NCBI RefSeq assembly: GCF_016307205.1
Contig: NZ_JAEIJD010000010.1
Span: 35,930 to 99,929, forward strand
Length of the DNA: 64,000 nt
Reading direction: 5' to 3'
DNA from: Pontibaca salina
GTDB taxonomy: Bacteria > Pseudomonadota > Alphaproteobacteria > Rhodobacterales > Rhodobacteraceae
The position numbers and the translations under genes are program-made. Position 1 is the first letter of the stretch, and each line of letters starts with the position of its first letter. Below, piece by piece: positions 1-8,106 of the stretch. Under the pieces are notes generated by a model that saw nothing but the letters and a program-made list of their open reading frames with translations, was not told the origin of the DNA and searched no databases.

Positions 1-534
1 GGGCTGTCGGGTTATCAGTACTATGATATCGCGCTGGAACTGATCGAAAGTGGCGGTGTCCGGCAGAAAATCATGCATTTGGATTACGTCTATTCCTCGA
101 CCTGTCCATGTTCACTGGAGTTGTCGGAACATGCCCGTGAAACGCGGGGCCAGTTGGCTACGCCGCATTCGCAGCGATCAGTTGCGCGGGTCTCCGTCGC
201 GCTGGAGCCGGGGGGAACTTGCCTTTGGTTCGAGGATTTGATCGAAGCCTGCCGCCGGGCGGTGCCCACCGAAACACAGGTGATGGTCAAACGAGAGGAC
301 GAGCAGGCCTTCGCCGAACTGAATGCCGCCCATCCGATCTTTGTCGAGGATGCAGCGCGCCTGTTTTGTGAACAGTTGCAGAAAGACCCCCGTATTGGCG
401 ATTTTCGCATCATCGCCAGCCATCAGGAAAGCCTGCATAGCCATGACGCGGTCAGCATGCTGGTCCATGGCGAGACCTTCGATTCTGGGAGTATCGATCC
501 CAAGCTGTTCTCGACATTATTCCACGTCGGCTAG
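1..534 (+). CDS. folE2: GTP cyclohydrolase FolE2, 3' part
   Basis: C-terminal 177 residues of a type IB GTP cyclohydrolase; the reading frame is open from base 1, so the start lies outside the window. FolE2 converts GTP to dihydroneopterin triphosphate, the first step of folate (and queuosine) synthesis. The catalytic/metal cysteine motif STCPCS is at visible residues 33-38, followed by HSQRS, a VKREDEQAFAEL stretch and HQESLHSHDA near the end, all typical of the family. Folate genes folB and folP lie about 11 kb downstream but are not in the same operon. Only the 5' end is missing; the stop is TAG at 532-534. Confidence 0.93.
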   Translation, partial: GLSGYQYYDIALELIESGGVRQKIMHLDYVYSSTCPCSLELSEHARETRGQLATPHSQRSVARVSVALEPGGTCLWFEDLIEACRRAVPTETQVMVKREDEQAFAELNAAHPIFVEDAARLFCEQLQKDPRIGDFRIIASHQESLHSHDAVSMLVHGETFDSGSIDPKLFSTLFHVG

Positions 535-645
535 CGCGTCAGCCAAGGCCGGTAACAAAAGGTGATGCTGCGGCGCAGCATTGTTCTGGCGATGTCATAG
601 TTCCGTGCTAAGATATAGGAAACCGGATGGCCCGGCAGGAACTAG

Positions 646-960
646 ATGATGTTTGATATGGTCGCACGGTCGCATGATATGATCCGTCTGTGTTGGAACA
701 TGACATTGTTGGCGCAGGATGCCCAATATGTCATGAGCATGCGTATTATGGGCCTGTCGGGAGGCTGGTCGGTGCCGCGCAGTGAAAACCGCAAGATGGT
801 GGAGGAAAAACTGCCCGCCTTTACCGAAGGCATGATCGCCGGCACGGTTGCGACGATGACTGGAACCGGACCGGAAAAGGCGCTGCAAGCGGCGATCGCG
901 CCCATGTCGAAAAAGGCCCGCGCGAACCGCAAACGTCTGGCCAAACGCGGACCCCGCTGA
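646..960 (+). CDS. small phasin-like / DUF family protein
   Basis: A 104-residue protein with a methionine-rich N-terminal half (helical, amphipathic by eye), the pattern MRIMGLSGGW followed by ENRKMVEEKLPAF, and a very basic tail rich in K and R. It resembles the small Rhodobacterales proteins that are often mislabelled antifreeze protein and look like short phasins. The second codon is also ATG; the AGGAA at 639-643 fits either start. No enzymatic motif is visible. Function unknown; it sits alone between folE2 and trkH. Confidence 0.7.
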   Translation: MMFDMVARSHDMIRLCWNMTLLAQDAQYVMSMRIMGLSGGWSVPRSENRKMVEEKLPAFTEGMIAGTVATMTGTGPEKALQAAIAPMSKKARANRKRLAKRGPR

Positions 961-1025
961 CCGAGGGTGCGTTTCGCGTGGCTCTGTCTTGACACAGGCG
1001 CGTGGGCGCGCCAACGCTGCGCCTT

Positions 1026-2474
1026 ATGCTGGATCTGCGCCCTGTAGGATATGTCATCGGCCTGTTGGTCGCCATGTTGGGAGCGACCATGGTGCTGCCC
1101 CTGCTGGTTGATCTGGCGCAGGGGCAGGGCCATTGGCGCATCTTTTTGCAAAGCGGTGTGATTACGGTGCTGAGCGGCGGGCTGGTCGCGCTGTCTTGCT
1201 CGAACGGGGTCAAGGAGGGGCTGACGATTCAGCAGACCTTTCTTCTGACCACCGGTGTCTGGCTGGCCTTGCCTCTGTTTGGCGCCTTGCCGCTGATGAT
1301 GGGCGCGACCGAGTTGCGCTTTGTCGATGCGTTTTTCGAGGCGATGTCGGGGCTGACCACCACTGGATCGACGGTGATTACCGGGCTTGACGAATTGCCG
1401 CGCGGGATCCTGCTGTGGCGGGGCATCCTGCAATGGCTGGGTGGCATCGGTATCGTGGTTGTTGCGATGGTGTTTCTGCCCGAGCTGCGCGTCGGCGGCA
1501 TGCAAATCTTCCGCGCCGAAGCCTTTGACACGATGGGCAAGATCCTGCCGCGCGCGACGCAGATCGCCGCGCAGATCTCCGTCATCTACGTATTCTTTAC
1601 CTTTGCCTGCGTGTTGTCTTACCTAGCTGTCGGTATGTCGTTTTTTGATGCATCAGTGCATGCTTTCACCACCGTATCGACCGGCGGCTTTGCCAATTAT
1701 GATGCCTCGTTCGCTACCTTTACCGGGCCTGCGGAATATATCGCTTCGTTTTTCATGATTCTGGCCGTGCTGCCTTTTGTTCTTTATGTGCAGTTGTTAA
1801 ACGGGCGCTACAAGCCGCTGTTGCGCGACAGTCAGGTGCGCGTGTTCCTGTCAGTCGTTGCGGTTCTGGTGGGTATCGTCGCGGTTGCCTTGACGCGGAT
1901 GTTTCCCCATCACTGGGAGCAGGCCCTGCGCGAAGCTCTGTTCAACATCACCTCGATCATCACCGGCACGGGCTATGCCAGCGTGGATTACATGCTGTGG
2001 GGGCCGTTCCTGATTTCACTGTTTTTCTTTATCGGGCTGATCGGAGGCTGTGCCGGCTCGACCACCTGCTCGATCAAGATTTTCCGCTATCAGTTGCTGT
2101 TCTCCTCGATTCGGGTCCAGTTGCAGCGCATCCGTTCGCCGCATGGCATCTTCACGCCGCGTTACAACGGCAAGCAGGTCGGCCCGGATGTGCTGAATTC
2201 GGTGATGGTGTTCTTCGTGTTTTTCATCGTTTCGCTGGGGCTGTTCGCGGTGGCGCTGGCGCTGACCGGACTGGATTTCACGACATCCCTGTCAGGCGCG
2301 GCGACGGCTATGGGGAATATCGGCCCCGGCTTGGGCGAGATCATCGGACCGGCGGGAAATTTCTCGTCGTTGAACGATCCCGCCAAGTGGATCCTGTCGT
2401 TGGCTATGCTGGTCGGGCGGCTGGAGTTGATGGCGGTCTATGTCATGCTGACGGCGCAATTCTGGCGGGCCTGA
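1026..2474 (+). CDS. trkH: Trk/Ktr-type potassium transporter TrkH
   Basis: Inner-membrane K+ uptake subunit (482 residues from the chosen start, the usual TrkH length of about 483). Four pore-loop selectivity segments are visible: TTTGSTV, TVSTGGFANY, ITGTGYAS and AATAMGNIGPG, separated by paired hydrophobic helices. GGCAGSTTCS is the conserved stretch ahead of the last helical repeat. An in-frame GTG at 1002 would add eight residues; neither start has a good Shine-Dalgarno, and the ATG at 1026 begins the conserved MLDLRPVGYV. The cytosolic TrkA partner is not in the window. The gene converges with the protease-like gene 18 bp downstream. Confidence 0.93.
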   Translation: MLDLRPVGYVIGLLVAMLGATMVLPLLVDLAQGQGHWRIFLQSGVITVLSGGLVALSCSNGVKEGLTIQQTFLLTTGVWLALPLFGALPLMMGATELRFVDAFFEAMSGLTTTGSTVITGLDELPRGILLWRGILQWLGGIGIVVVAMVFLPELRVGGMQIFRAEAFDTMGKILPRATQIAAQISVIYVFFTFACVLSYLAVGMSFFDASVHAFTTVSTGGFANYDASFATFTGPAEYIASFFMILAVLPFVLYVQLLNGRYKPLLRDSQVRVFLSVVAVLVGIVAVALTRMFPHHWEQALREALFNITSIITGTGYASVDYMLWGPFLISLFFFIGLIGGCAGSTTCSIKIFRYQLLFSSIRVQLQRIRSPHGIFTPRYNGKQVGPDVLNSVMVFFVFFIVSLGLFAVALALTGLDFTTSLSGAATAMGNIGPGLGEIIGPAGNFSSLNDPAKWILSLAMLVGRLELMAVYVMLTAQFWRA

Positions 2475-2492
2475 GACAGTGTGCCGCTCCCG

Positions 2493-4223
2493 TCAGTCCC
2501 AGCAATTGACGAGCACCGTCATCCCCCGCGCCAGATGATGCAGATCTGCTGGTTTCAGCGTCGCGGTGTCGCTGCCCGTGCGGGTTGTGATCCCGGCCAG
2601 TTCCAGAACATTGCGGATCGCAGTCGCATTGGCGATCAGGCTGACATCGCGGGGCAGTTTTCGCCCTGGTTGCGCTGCGGGCAGAAGCATGCCGACCACT
2701 TGACCGGCAGCGTCGAGAACCGGCCCGCCGGCGTCGCCCGACGTCGTTGCCATGTTTAGACGCGACAACTCCGCCTCTCCGTGCAGCCCCTTTACATCGG
2801 CCAGCGTGCCATAGGTCAGTGTGGGTGCGCCCAGCACCCCGTCATAAGAATATCCGATAAGTGTCACTTCCGATTGCAGGCGCGGCGCATTTGGGCGGAA
2901 CTGTGCAACGGCCATCGGCGCAAGCGGCTGCAACGGCCGCAGCACGGCGACTCGCAGTGCGTTGTCGCTGAACGCGATTTCGGCATCATTGCCATCAATC
3001 GAGATCCGAGCGCAGCTTTCCACGGCATCCGCGGTGGTGGCAACCGTGCCTTGGGCATCGACATAAAACCCGGATCGCGCGACACGCGGTTTGCGCACCA
3101 ATAGTCCCGAGACCAGATCGATATCCTGCTCCACTTCTTCGCTCACGGCCGGTTGCAATATGCCGGGGATCGGTCTGAAGCTGGACCGCATCCGGGCCAG
3201 AATACGCTGGCGGCGCGCTTCATCGCCGGTCGGCCAGACCAGCGTAAAGCCCTTGATCTGACCGTCGATTAGCGTCGCCTGCGTATAGGTGGCAATTTCC
3301 TGATTGCGCCCCTCGATGGTAAAGCGGTCGCGTGTGCGATTGCGGGGTCCTTCAGGCGGCACGATGCTTAGCGTTTGCATGACGTCATATAGTCCTGACA
3401 GGGCGTCCGGGTTTCCGGGCTGGCTGATCAACAGCACGCGCGCGCCCAGATCGGTGCTGGACTCGTAATGAGCAAACGGCGCTTCGTGGCTTTTAAAGCC
3501 GACAACCGCGGTCGGTATCTCGATCTGGATTCCCGCCTTTTCATCGCGTATCCGCTCCATGCCGACACTGGTCAGCGGCGCGTTATATTGCTCCATCAGC
3601 GCTGTGCGCTGCGCGGTGGTAAGAACGCCAGTGGCTTCATAGCCGTTGGAAATCTGCCAATCGGACATCGCGCGGCGGGTACCGGCCCCGAACGCACCGT
3701 CAACAGTGCTATGGTAAAACCCCGCCTCGTGTAGAGCGGTCTGCAAATCGCGCCGCTCGTCGCCGGTCAGCAATTGCTCACCGCGCCGGGCCTCGGCCGC
3801 GGTTTCGTCTGAAGCCTGAGTCTGGGCCGGCGGCAGAGGCGTATCCGCTATGGGAATCGAGGGGTCGATGGTGTCGCGATTTAGCAGATTGGCCCCAACC
3901 GGCCAGAACTGCTGGTCCAAGTTGCTGGACAGGGCAATAAAGCTGTCGCTCGGGATCTGCCCTTCGGCGCGATAGACTTGCAAGACCCGTTCGGCATCGC
4001 TGCGCATATAGGGGCCAAGCAGGATCGCATACCAGCCATTGCCCAGCGAAAAACCGTTCACATCGGCCAGAATCCCAGCATAGACCTGCGCACGGGCCTG
4101 CGCCTCGCGCAGGCTGGGCCGTGCTTCGATCTGGACCCAAGCAGAATTGCGCTGGTCTTGAGCATGGGCTGGATATGATAACATCGAAAATGCAATGACA
4201 AAGAAAGCGACCATTGTTTTCAT
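2493..4223 (-). CDS. exported SPOR/peptidoglycan-binding protein with inactive trypsin-like domain
   Basis: A 576-residue exported protein. Start chosen at the ATG that opens a clear signal peptide (MKTMVAFFVIAFSMLSYPAHA, cleavage after about residue 21), although the frame stays open 129 bases upstream. In order: a SPOR-like segment (about 28-95, AQVYAGILADVNGF and WYAILLGPYM), a peptidoglycan_binding_1 repeat (about 150-215, LQTALHEAGFY and VDGAFGAGTRRA), an intermediate domain, and a trypsin/Deg-like domain (about 370-560). The normal GDSGGP is GDAGGP (about 497) and the normal T-A-H site reads TTADAV (about 396), so serine and histidine are both replaced. Probably a wall-binding scaffold rather than a protease; substrate unknown. 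Confidence 0.8.
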   Translation of the reverse strand: MKTMVAFFVIAFSMLSYPAHAQDQRNSAWVQIEARPSLREAQARAQVYAGILADVNGFSLGNGWYAILLGPYMRSDAERVLQVYRAEGQIPSDSFIALSSNLDQQFWPVGANLLNRDTIDPSIPIADTPLPPAQTQASDETAAEARRGEQLLTGDERRDLQTALHEAGFYHSTVDGAFGAGTRRAMSDWQISNGYEATGVLTTAQRTALMEQYNAPLTSVGMERIRDEKAGIQIEIPTAVVGFKSHEAPFAHYESSTDLGARVLLISQPGNPDALSGLYDVMQTLSIVPPEGPRNRTRDRFTIEGRNQEIATYTQATLIDGQIKGFTLVWPTGDEARRQRILARMRSSFRPIPGILQPAVSEEVEQDIDLVSGLLVRKPRVARSGFYVDAQGTVATTADAVESCARISIDGNDAEIAFSDNALRVAVLRPLQPLAPMAVAQFRPNAPRLQSEVTLIGYSYDGVLGAPTLTYGTLADVKGLHGEAELSRLNMATTSGDAGGPVLDAAGQVVGMLLPAAQPGRKLPRDVSLIANATAIRNVLELAGITTRTGSDTATLKPADLHHLARGMTVLVNCWD

Positions 4224-4418
4224 CAGAGCTATCTCGCCTTTCGAACTGCCCAGGGTTTCGCGCAGATAAACAGGAAATCTCCGCGATTGCCATGCCATAG
4301 ATGCACAACATCGACCGCTTATGTGCCGTTGACCCCGTCGGCTGCCTTGCATAGGTAAAACCCGCGTTTGCCGGACGGGTCCGGCCTGCGCCGCAGCACC
4401 GAAAAGAGGTTTCCGATC

Positions 4419-5348
4419 ATGGCCGACAGCATTGGCGCCCCGCGTTCCTTTCAGGACATCCTGATGCGGCTACAAGCCTATTGGGCAGCACAGGGCTGCG
4501 CCATCCTGCAGCCCTATGACATGGAGGTGGGGGCGGGCACATTCCACCCCGCCACGACGCTGCGCAGTCTGGGCAGCACACCGTGGGCCGCGGCCTATGT
4601 CCAGCCCTCGCGCCGGCCGACTGATGGGCGCTATGGCGAGAACCCGAACCGGATGCAGCACTATTACCAGTTTCAAGTGCTGATCAAGCCCAGCCCGCCG
4701 AACCTGCAGGACCTATATCTGGGCAGTCTTTCGGCGATTGGCATCGATATGGATCTGCACGATATCCGCTTTGTCGAAGATGACTGGGAAAGCCCGACGC
4801 TGGGGGCTTGGGGCCTGGGCTGGGAGGTTTGGTGCGATGGTATGGAAGTGTCGCAATTCACCTATTTCCAGCAGGTCGGCGGCCATGATTGTTCGCCGGT
4901 CTCGGGCGAGTTGACCTATGGGCTTGAGCGATTGGCGATGTATGTGCTGGGCGTCGAACATGTGATGGACATGCCGTTCAACGATCCCGATGCGCCGATC
5001 CCGTTGAGCTATGGCGATGTGTTCCGCCAGACCGAAGAAGAGTATGCGCGCTGGAACTTTGATGTGGCCGACACCGCCATGCTGCTCCGCCACTTTGAGG
5101 AGGCCGAGGCCGAATGCGCCGCGATCCTCGCGCAGCCTGCGCAAGACCCAAAAACCGGCAAACGTATCATCATGGCGCATCCGGCCTATGATCAGTGCAT
5201 CAAGGCGTCACATATCTTCAATCTGCTGGACGCGCGCGGGGTGATTTCGGTGACCGAGCGTCAGGCCTATATCGGGCGGGTGCGAGCGCTGGCCAGAAAA
5301 TGCGCGGACGCGTTTGTGCAGACGCGCGCCGGCGGATTTCAGGCGTGA
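4419..5348 (+). CDS. glyQ: glycyl-tRNA synthetase alpha subunit
   Basis: 309-residue class II aminoacyl-tRNA synthetase subunit that, with GlyS, charges tRNA-Gly. The family signature is plain: [54 protein letters not shown], and [16 protein letters not shown] near residue 170. An upstream in-frame extension exists, but ATG 4419 has AAGAGGT 9 bases before it and gives the usual N terminus. Its stop overlaps the GTG start of the next gene (GTGA), so glyQ, DUF6446 and glyS are translationally coupled. Confidence 0.97.
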   Translation: MADSIGAPRSFQDILMRLQAYWAAQGCAILQPYDMEVGAGTFHPATTLRSLGSTPWAAAYVQPSRRPTDGRYGENPNRMQHYYQFQVLIKPSPPNLQDLYLGSLSAIGIDMDLHDIRFVEDDWESPTLGAWGLGWEVWCDGMEVSQFTYFQQVGGHDCSPVSGELTYGLERLAMYVLGVEHVMDMPFNDPDAPIPLSYGDVFRQTEEEYARWNFDVADTAMLLRHFEEAEAECAAILAQPAQDPKTGKRIIMAHPAYDQCIKASHIFNLLDARGVISVTERQAYIGRVRALARKCADAFVQTRAGGFQA

Positions 5349-5881
5349 CCGGGAAGTCCCTCGCTTTGATCTTGGCGCTCTGTGCGGCAATCGCTGGCGG
5401 GGCCATGTATTACCTGCAGGTCTATGGATTTTACTACCCGGTGGATGACGCACCTGAGCAGGGCGTGACACTGGCCTTGCGCGACTCGGACACTGCAACA
5501 ACGATCGACTTTGAGGATTTCGAGGCGATTGATGCCGACAGTTCGCCGATCCGCTATCGTGCCTGTTTCACCACCGCCGCGGACCCGGTTGAACTGGCGC
5601 AGACCCACGTGACGCTAACCGACATGGTGCCGCGCAACGCGCCGGGCTGGTTTGATTGTTTCGATGCTGCGGCGCTCACGCGCGAGATCGAGGCCGGAAC
5701 CGCCACCGTGTTCTTGGGCACCAAGAACATCGCATATGGTGTTGATCGCGTCATTGCTATTACCGACCAAGGTCGCGGCTATATCTGGCACGACCTGAAC
5801 AATTGCGGCAATAAAACCTATGACGGGACCGTGATAGGCGAAGAGTGCCCGCCCCGCCCTGATACGCAAAGGACCAACTGA
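5345..5881 (+). CDS. DUF6446 membrane-anchored protein between glyQ and glyS
   Basis: 178-residue protein starting at a GTG that overlaps the glyQ stop by four bases and ending in TGA that shares a base with the glyS ATG. One N-terminal hydrophobic helix (about residues 4-24, [20 protein letters not shown]) is followed by a roughly 150-residue domain predicted to be outside the cytoplasm. Three or four cysteines (FTTAAD region C, WFDCFD, NNCGNK, GEECPP) could form disulfides. It fits the DUF6446 family, found at this site in Rhodobacterales. No enzymatic motif is seen; the link to glycyl-tRNA synthesis is positional only. Confidence 0.82.
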   Translation: MTGKSLALILALCAAIAGGAMYYLQVYGFYYPVDDAPEQGVTLALRDSDTATTIDFEDFEAIDADSSPIRYRACFTTAADPVELAQTHVTLTDMVPRNAPGWFDCFDAAALTREIEAGTATVFLGTKNIAYGVDRVIAITDQGRGYIWHDLNNCGNKTYDGTVIGEECPPRPDTQRTN

Positions 5882-7989
5882 TGCCCGATCTGCTGATTGA
5901 ACTCTTTTCCGAGGAAATCCCCGCCCGGATGCAGGTGCGCGCGGCGAAAGATCTGAAGCAGCGCATAACCGACGGCTTGGTCGAGGCGGGCCTGACCTAT
6001 GCCGGGGCCGAAGCCTTTGCGACCCCGCGCCGTCTGACGTTGGCGATCGAGGGGTTGACCGCCGAGTCCCCCACCGTGCGCGAGGAGCGCAGAGGTCCGC
6101 GTGTTGATGCGCCTGAAAAGGCAGTGCAGGGTTTTTTGCGTGGCGCGGGGCTGACGCTGGATCAATTGGAAAAGCGCGATACGCCCAAAGGGGAGGTGTA
6201 TTTCGCGTTGATCGAGAAGCCGGGCAGGCAAGCCGCCGAGATCGTGGCCGAGGTTCTGGAAGCGGTGGTGCGCAACTTTCCTTGGCCCAAATCCATGCGC
6301 TGGGGCCATGGCAGCTTGCGCTGGGTGCGTCCGCTACATTCGATCCTGTGCATCCTGACAGATGAGGACGGCGCGCAGGTGGTGCCGCTGGCCATCGACG
6401 GGATCGCGGCGGGGAACAGCACCGAAGGTCACCGCTTCATGTCGCAGGGGCGGTTTTCGGTCAGCTCGTTCGAGGATTACGAAGCCAAGCTGAAACGCGC
6501 GCATGTGATGTTGTCAGCGTCCGAACGGGTCGAGCATATCTGGCACGACGCCACCAATATGGCTTTCGCCTCTGGTCTTGAGCTGGTCGAGGACCGCGCC
6601 TTGCTGGACGAGGTCGCCGGGCTGGTCGAATGGCCGGTAGTTTTGATGGGCGAGATCGACCCCGAGTATCTGGAACTGCCGCCCGAAGTGTTGCAGACGT
6701 CGATGCGCGAACATCAGAAGTTCTTTTCGGTGCGTGATTCCAAAAGCGGCAAAATCGTGCGCTTTGTGACCGTGGCGAACCGCGAAACCGCCGATAACGG
6801 CGCGATCATCCTTGCCGGAAACCGCAAGGTGCTGGGCGCGCGACTGGCTGATGCGCAGTTCTTTTGGCACAATGATTTGCGCATTGCGCAGGCCGAAATC
6901 GGCAATTGGACCCAAGCGCTGGATAACGTGACCTTCCACAATAAGCTGGGCAGTCAGGGCACGCGCATCGCGCGCATCGCCGCGCTGGCGCGCGAGATTG
7001 CACCGGTGACGGGGGCCGATCCCGATGCCGCCGAACAGGCCGCGCTGCTGGCGAAGGCCGATCTGTCGAGCGAGATGGTCGGCGAATTCCCCGAGCTTCA
7101 GGGGGTGATGGGGCGCTATTATATCGCCGCTGCCGGGTATGATGCGGCTGTGGCACAGGCGGCGCAGGAACATTACTCGCCCCTCGGCCCATCCGACACG
7201 GTGCCCTCCGCTCCGGTGTCGGTTGCCGTGGCGCTGGCCGACAAGATCGACACGCTGACCGGGTTCTGGGCGATCGACGAAAAGCCGACCGGCTCGAAAG
7301 ACCCCTTCGCGTTGCGGCGGGCGGCGTTGGGGGTGATCCGGTTGGTGCTGGAGAACGATCTGGTGCTGGATTTGAACCTTATATTGACGACTGCATTTGT
7401 CGCACATGGGGTGCTTGGTCCTGACCCGACGAATAGCGCCGATTGCAAGGGAGTGGCTGATAGAACAAACCTCCTCGCTTTCCTCCACGACCGCCTCAAG
7501 GTCCATCTGCGCGAGCAGGGCATCCGGCATGACATTATCGACGCCTGCATCGCCATGCCGAACAGCGATGATCTGACCCTTCTGGTCAAGCGGGCGCAGG
7601 CGCTGGATGCCGAGTTGAAAACCGAAGAGGGCGAGAACCTGCTGCAAGGGTTCAAACGCGCCAACAATATTTTAAGCCAGGCCGAGGAAAAGGACGGCGT
7701 CGAATACTCCTTCGGGGCCGATCCGAAATTCGCCGAAGATCCGAGCGAAACCGCGCTGTTCGCGGCGCTGGAACAGGCCGAACCGCAGATCGAATCAGCA
7801 TTGGCGCAAGAGGATTTTCCCGCCGCGATGGCGACAATGGCCGGTTTGCGCGGGCCGATCGATGCGTTTTTCGAGGCAGTGCAGATCAATACCGAAAACC
7901 AGACCCTGCGCCGCAACCGGTTGAACCTGCTGCACCAGATCCGCGCCACCTGTATGAAAGTCGCGGATTTGACGCGGATCGAGGGGTGA
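5881..7989 (+). CDS. glyS: glycyl-tRNA synthetase beta subunit
   Basis: 702-residue beta subunit carrying tRNA recognition and anticodon-binding parts of the tetrameric glycyl-tRNA synthetase. Starts with [18 protein letters not shown], the standard GlyS opening; EFPELQGVMGRYYA-type sequence (about 405) and the C-terminal anticodon-binding stretch LLQGFKRANNILSQAE (about 585) are present. Between about residues 500 and 530 lies a lower-GC, poorly conserved stretch (bases near 7378-7480) that keeps the frame and precedes LLAFLHDRLKVHLREQG. Last member of the glyQ operon; a 117-base gap follows before the dikinase-like gene. Confidence 0.97.
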   Translation: MPDLLIELFSEEIPARMQVRAAKDLKQRITDGLVEAGLTYAGAEAFATPRRLTLAIEGLTAESPTVREERRGPRVDAPEKAVQGFLRGAGLTLDQLEKRDTPKGEVYFALIEKPGRQAAEIVAEVLEAVVRNFPWPKSMRWGHGSLRWVRPLHSILCILTDEDGAQVVPLAIDGIAAGNSTEGHRFMSQGRFSVSSFEDYEAKLKRAHVMLSASERVEHIWHDATNMAFASGLELVEDRALLDEVAGLVEWPVVLMGEIDPEYLELPPEVLQTSMREHQKFFSVRDSKSGKIVRFVTVANRETADNGAIILAGNRKVLGARLADAQFFWHNDLRIAQAEIGNWTQALDNVTFHNKLGSQGTRIARIAALAREIAPVTGADPDAAEQAALLAKADLSSEMVGEFPELQGVMGRYYIAAAGYDAAVAQAAQEHYSPLGPSDTVPSAPVSVAVALADKIDTLTGFWAIDEKPTGSKDPFALRRAALGVIRLVLENDLVLDLNLILTTAFVAHGVLGPDPTNSADCKGVADRTNLLAFLHDRLKVHLREQGIRHDIIDACIAMPNSDDLTLLVKRAQALDAELKTEEGENLLQGFKRANNILSQAEEKDGVEYSFGADPKFAEDPSETALFAALEQAEPQIESALAQEDFPAAMATMAGLRGPIDAFFEAVQINTENQTLRRNRLNLLHQIRATCMKVADLTRIEG

Positions 7990-8106
7990 CGCGCGCAAGG
8001 TATTCGTGCCGTCTGGTCAGAAAAACACAACGCGTACAATAAGCCAATCGCCTCTTTGCACTGCTGTGTCCGGGTCTTATGTTGCGGCAACACGAAAGGT
8101 GCTGCA

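Noticed and set aside
646..960. Antifreeze protein label
   Set aside because: A misleading database name for this Rhodobacterales small-protein family; no ice-binding repeat is present.
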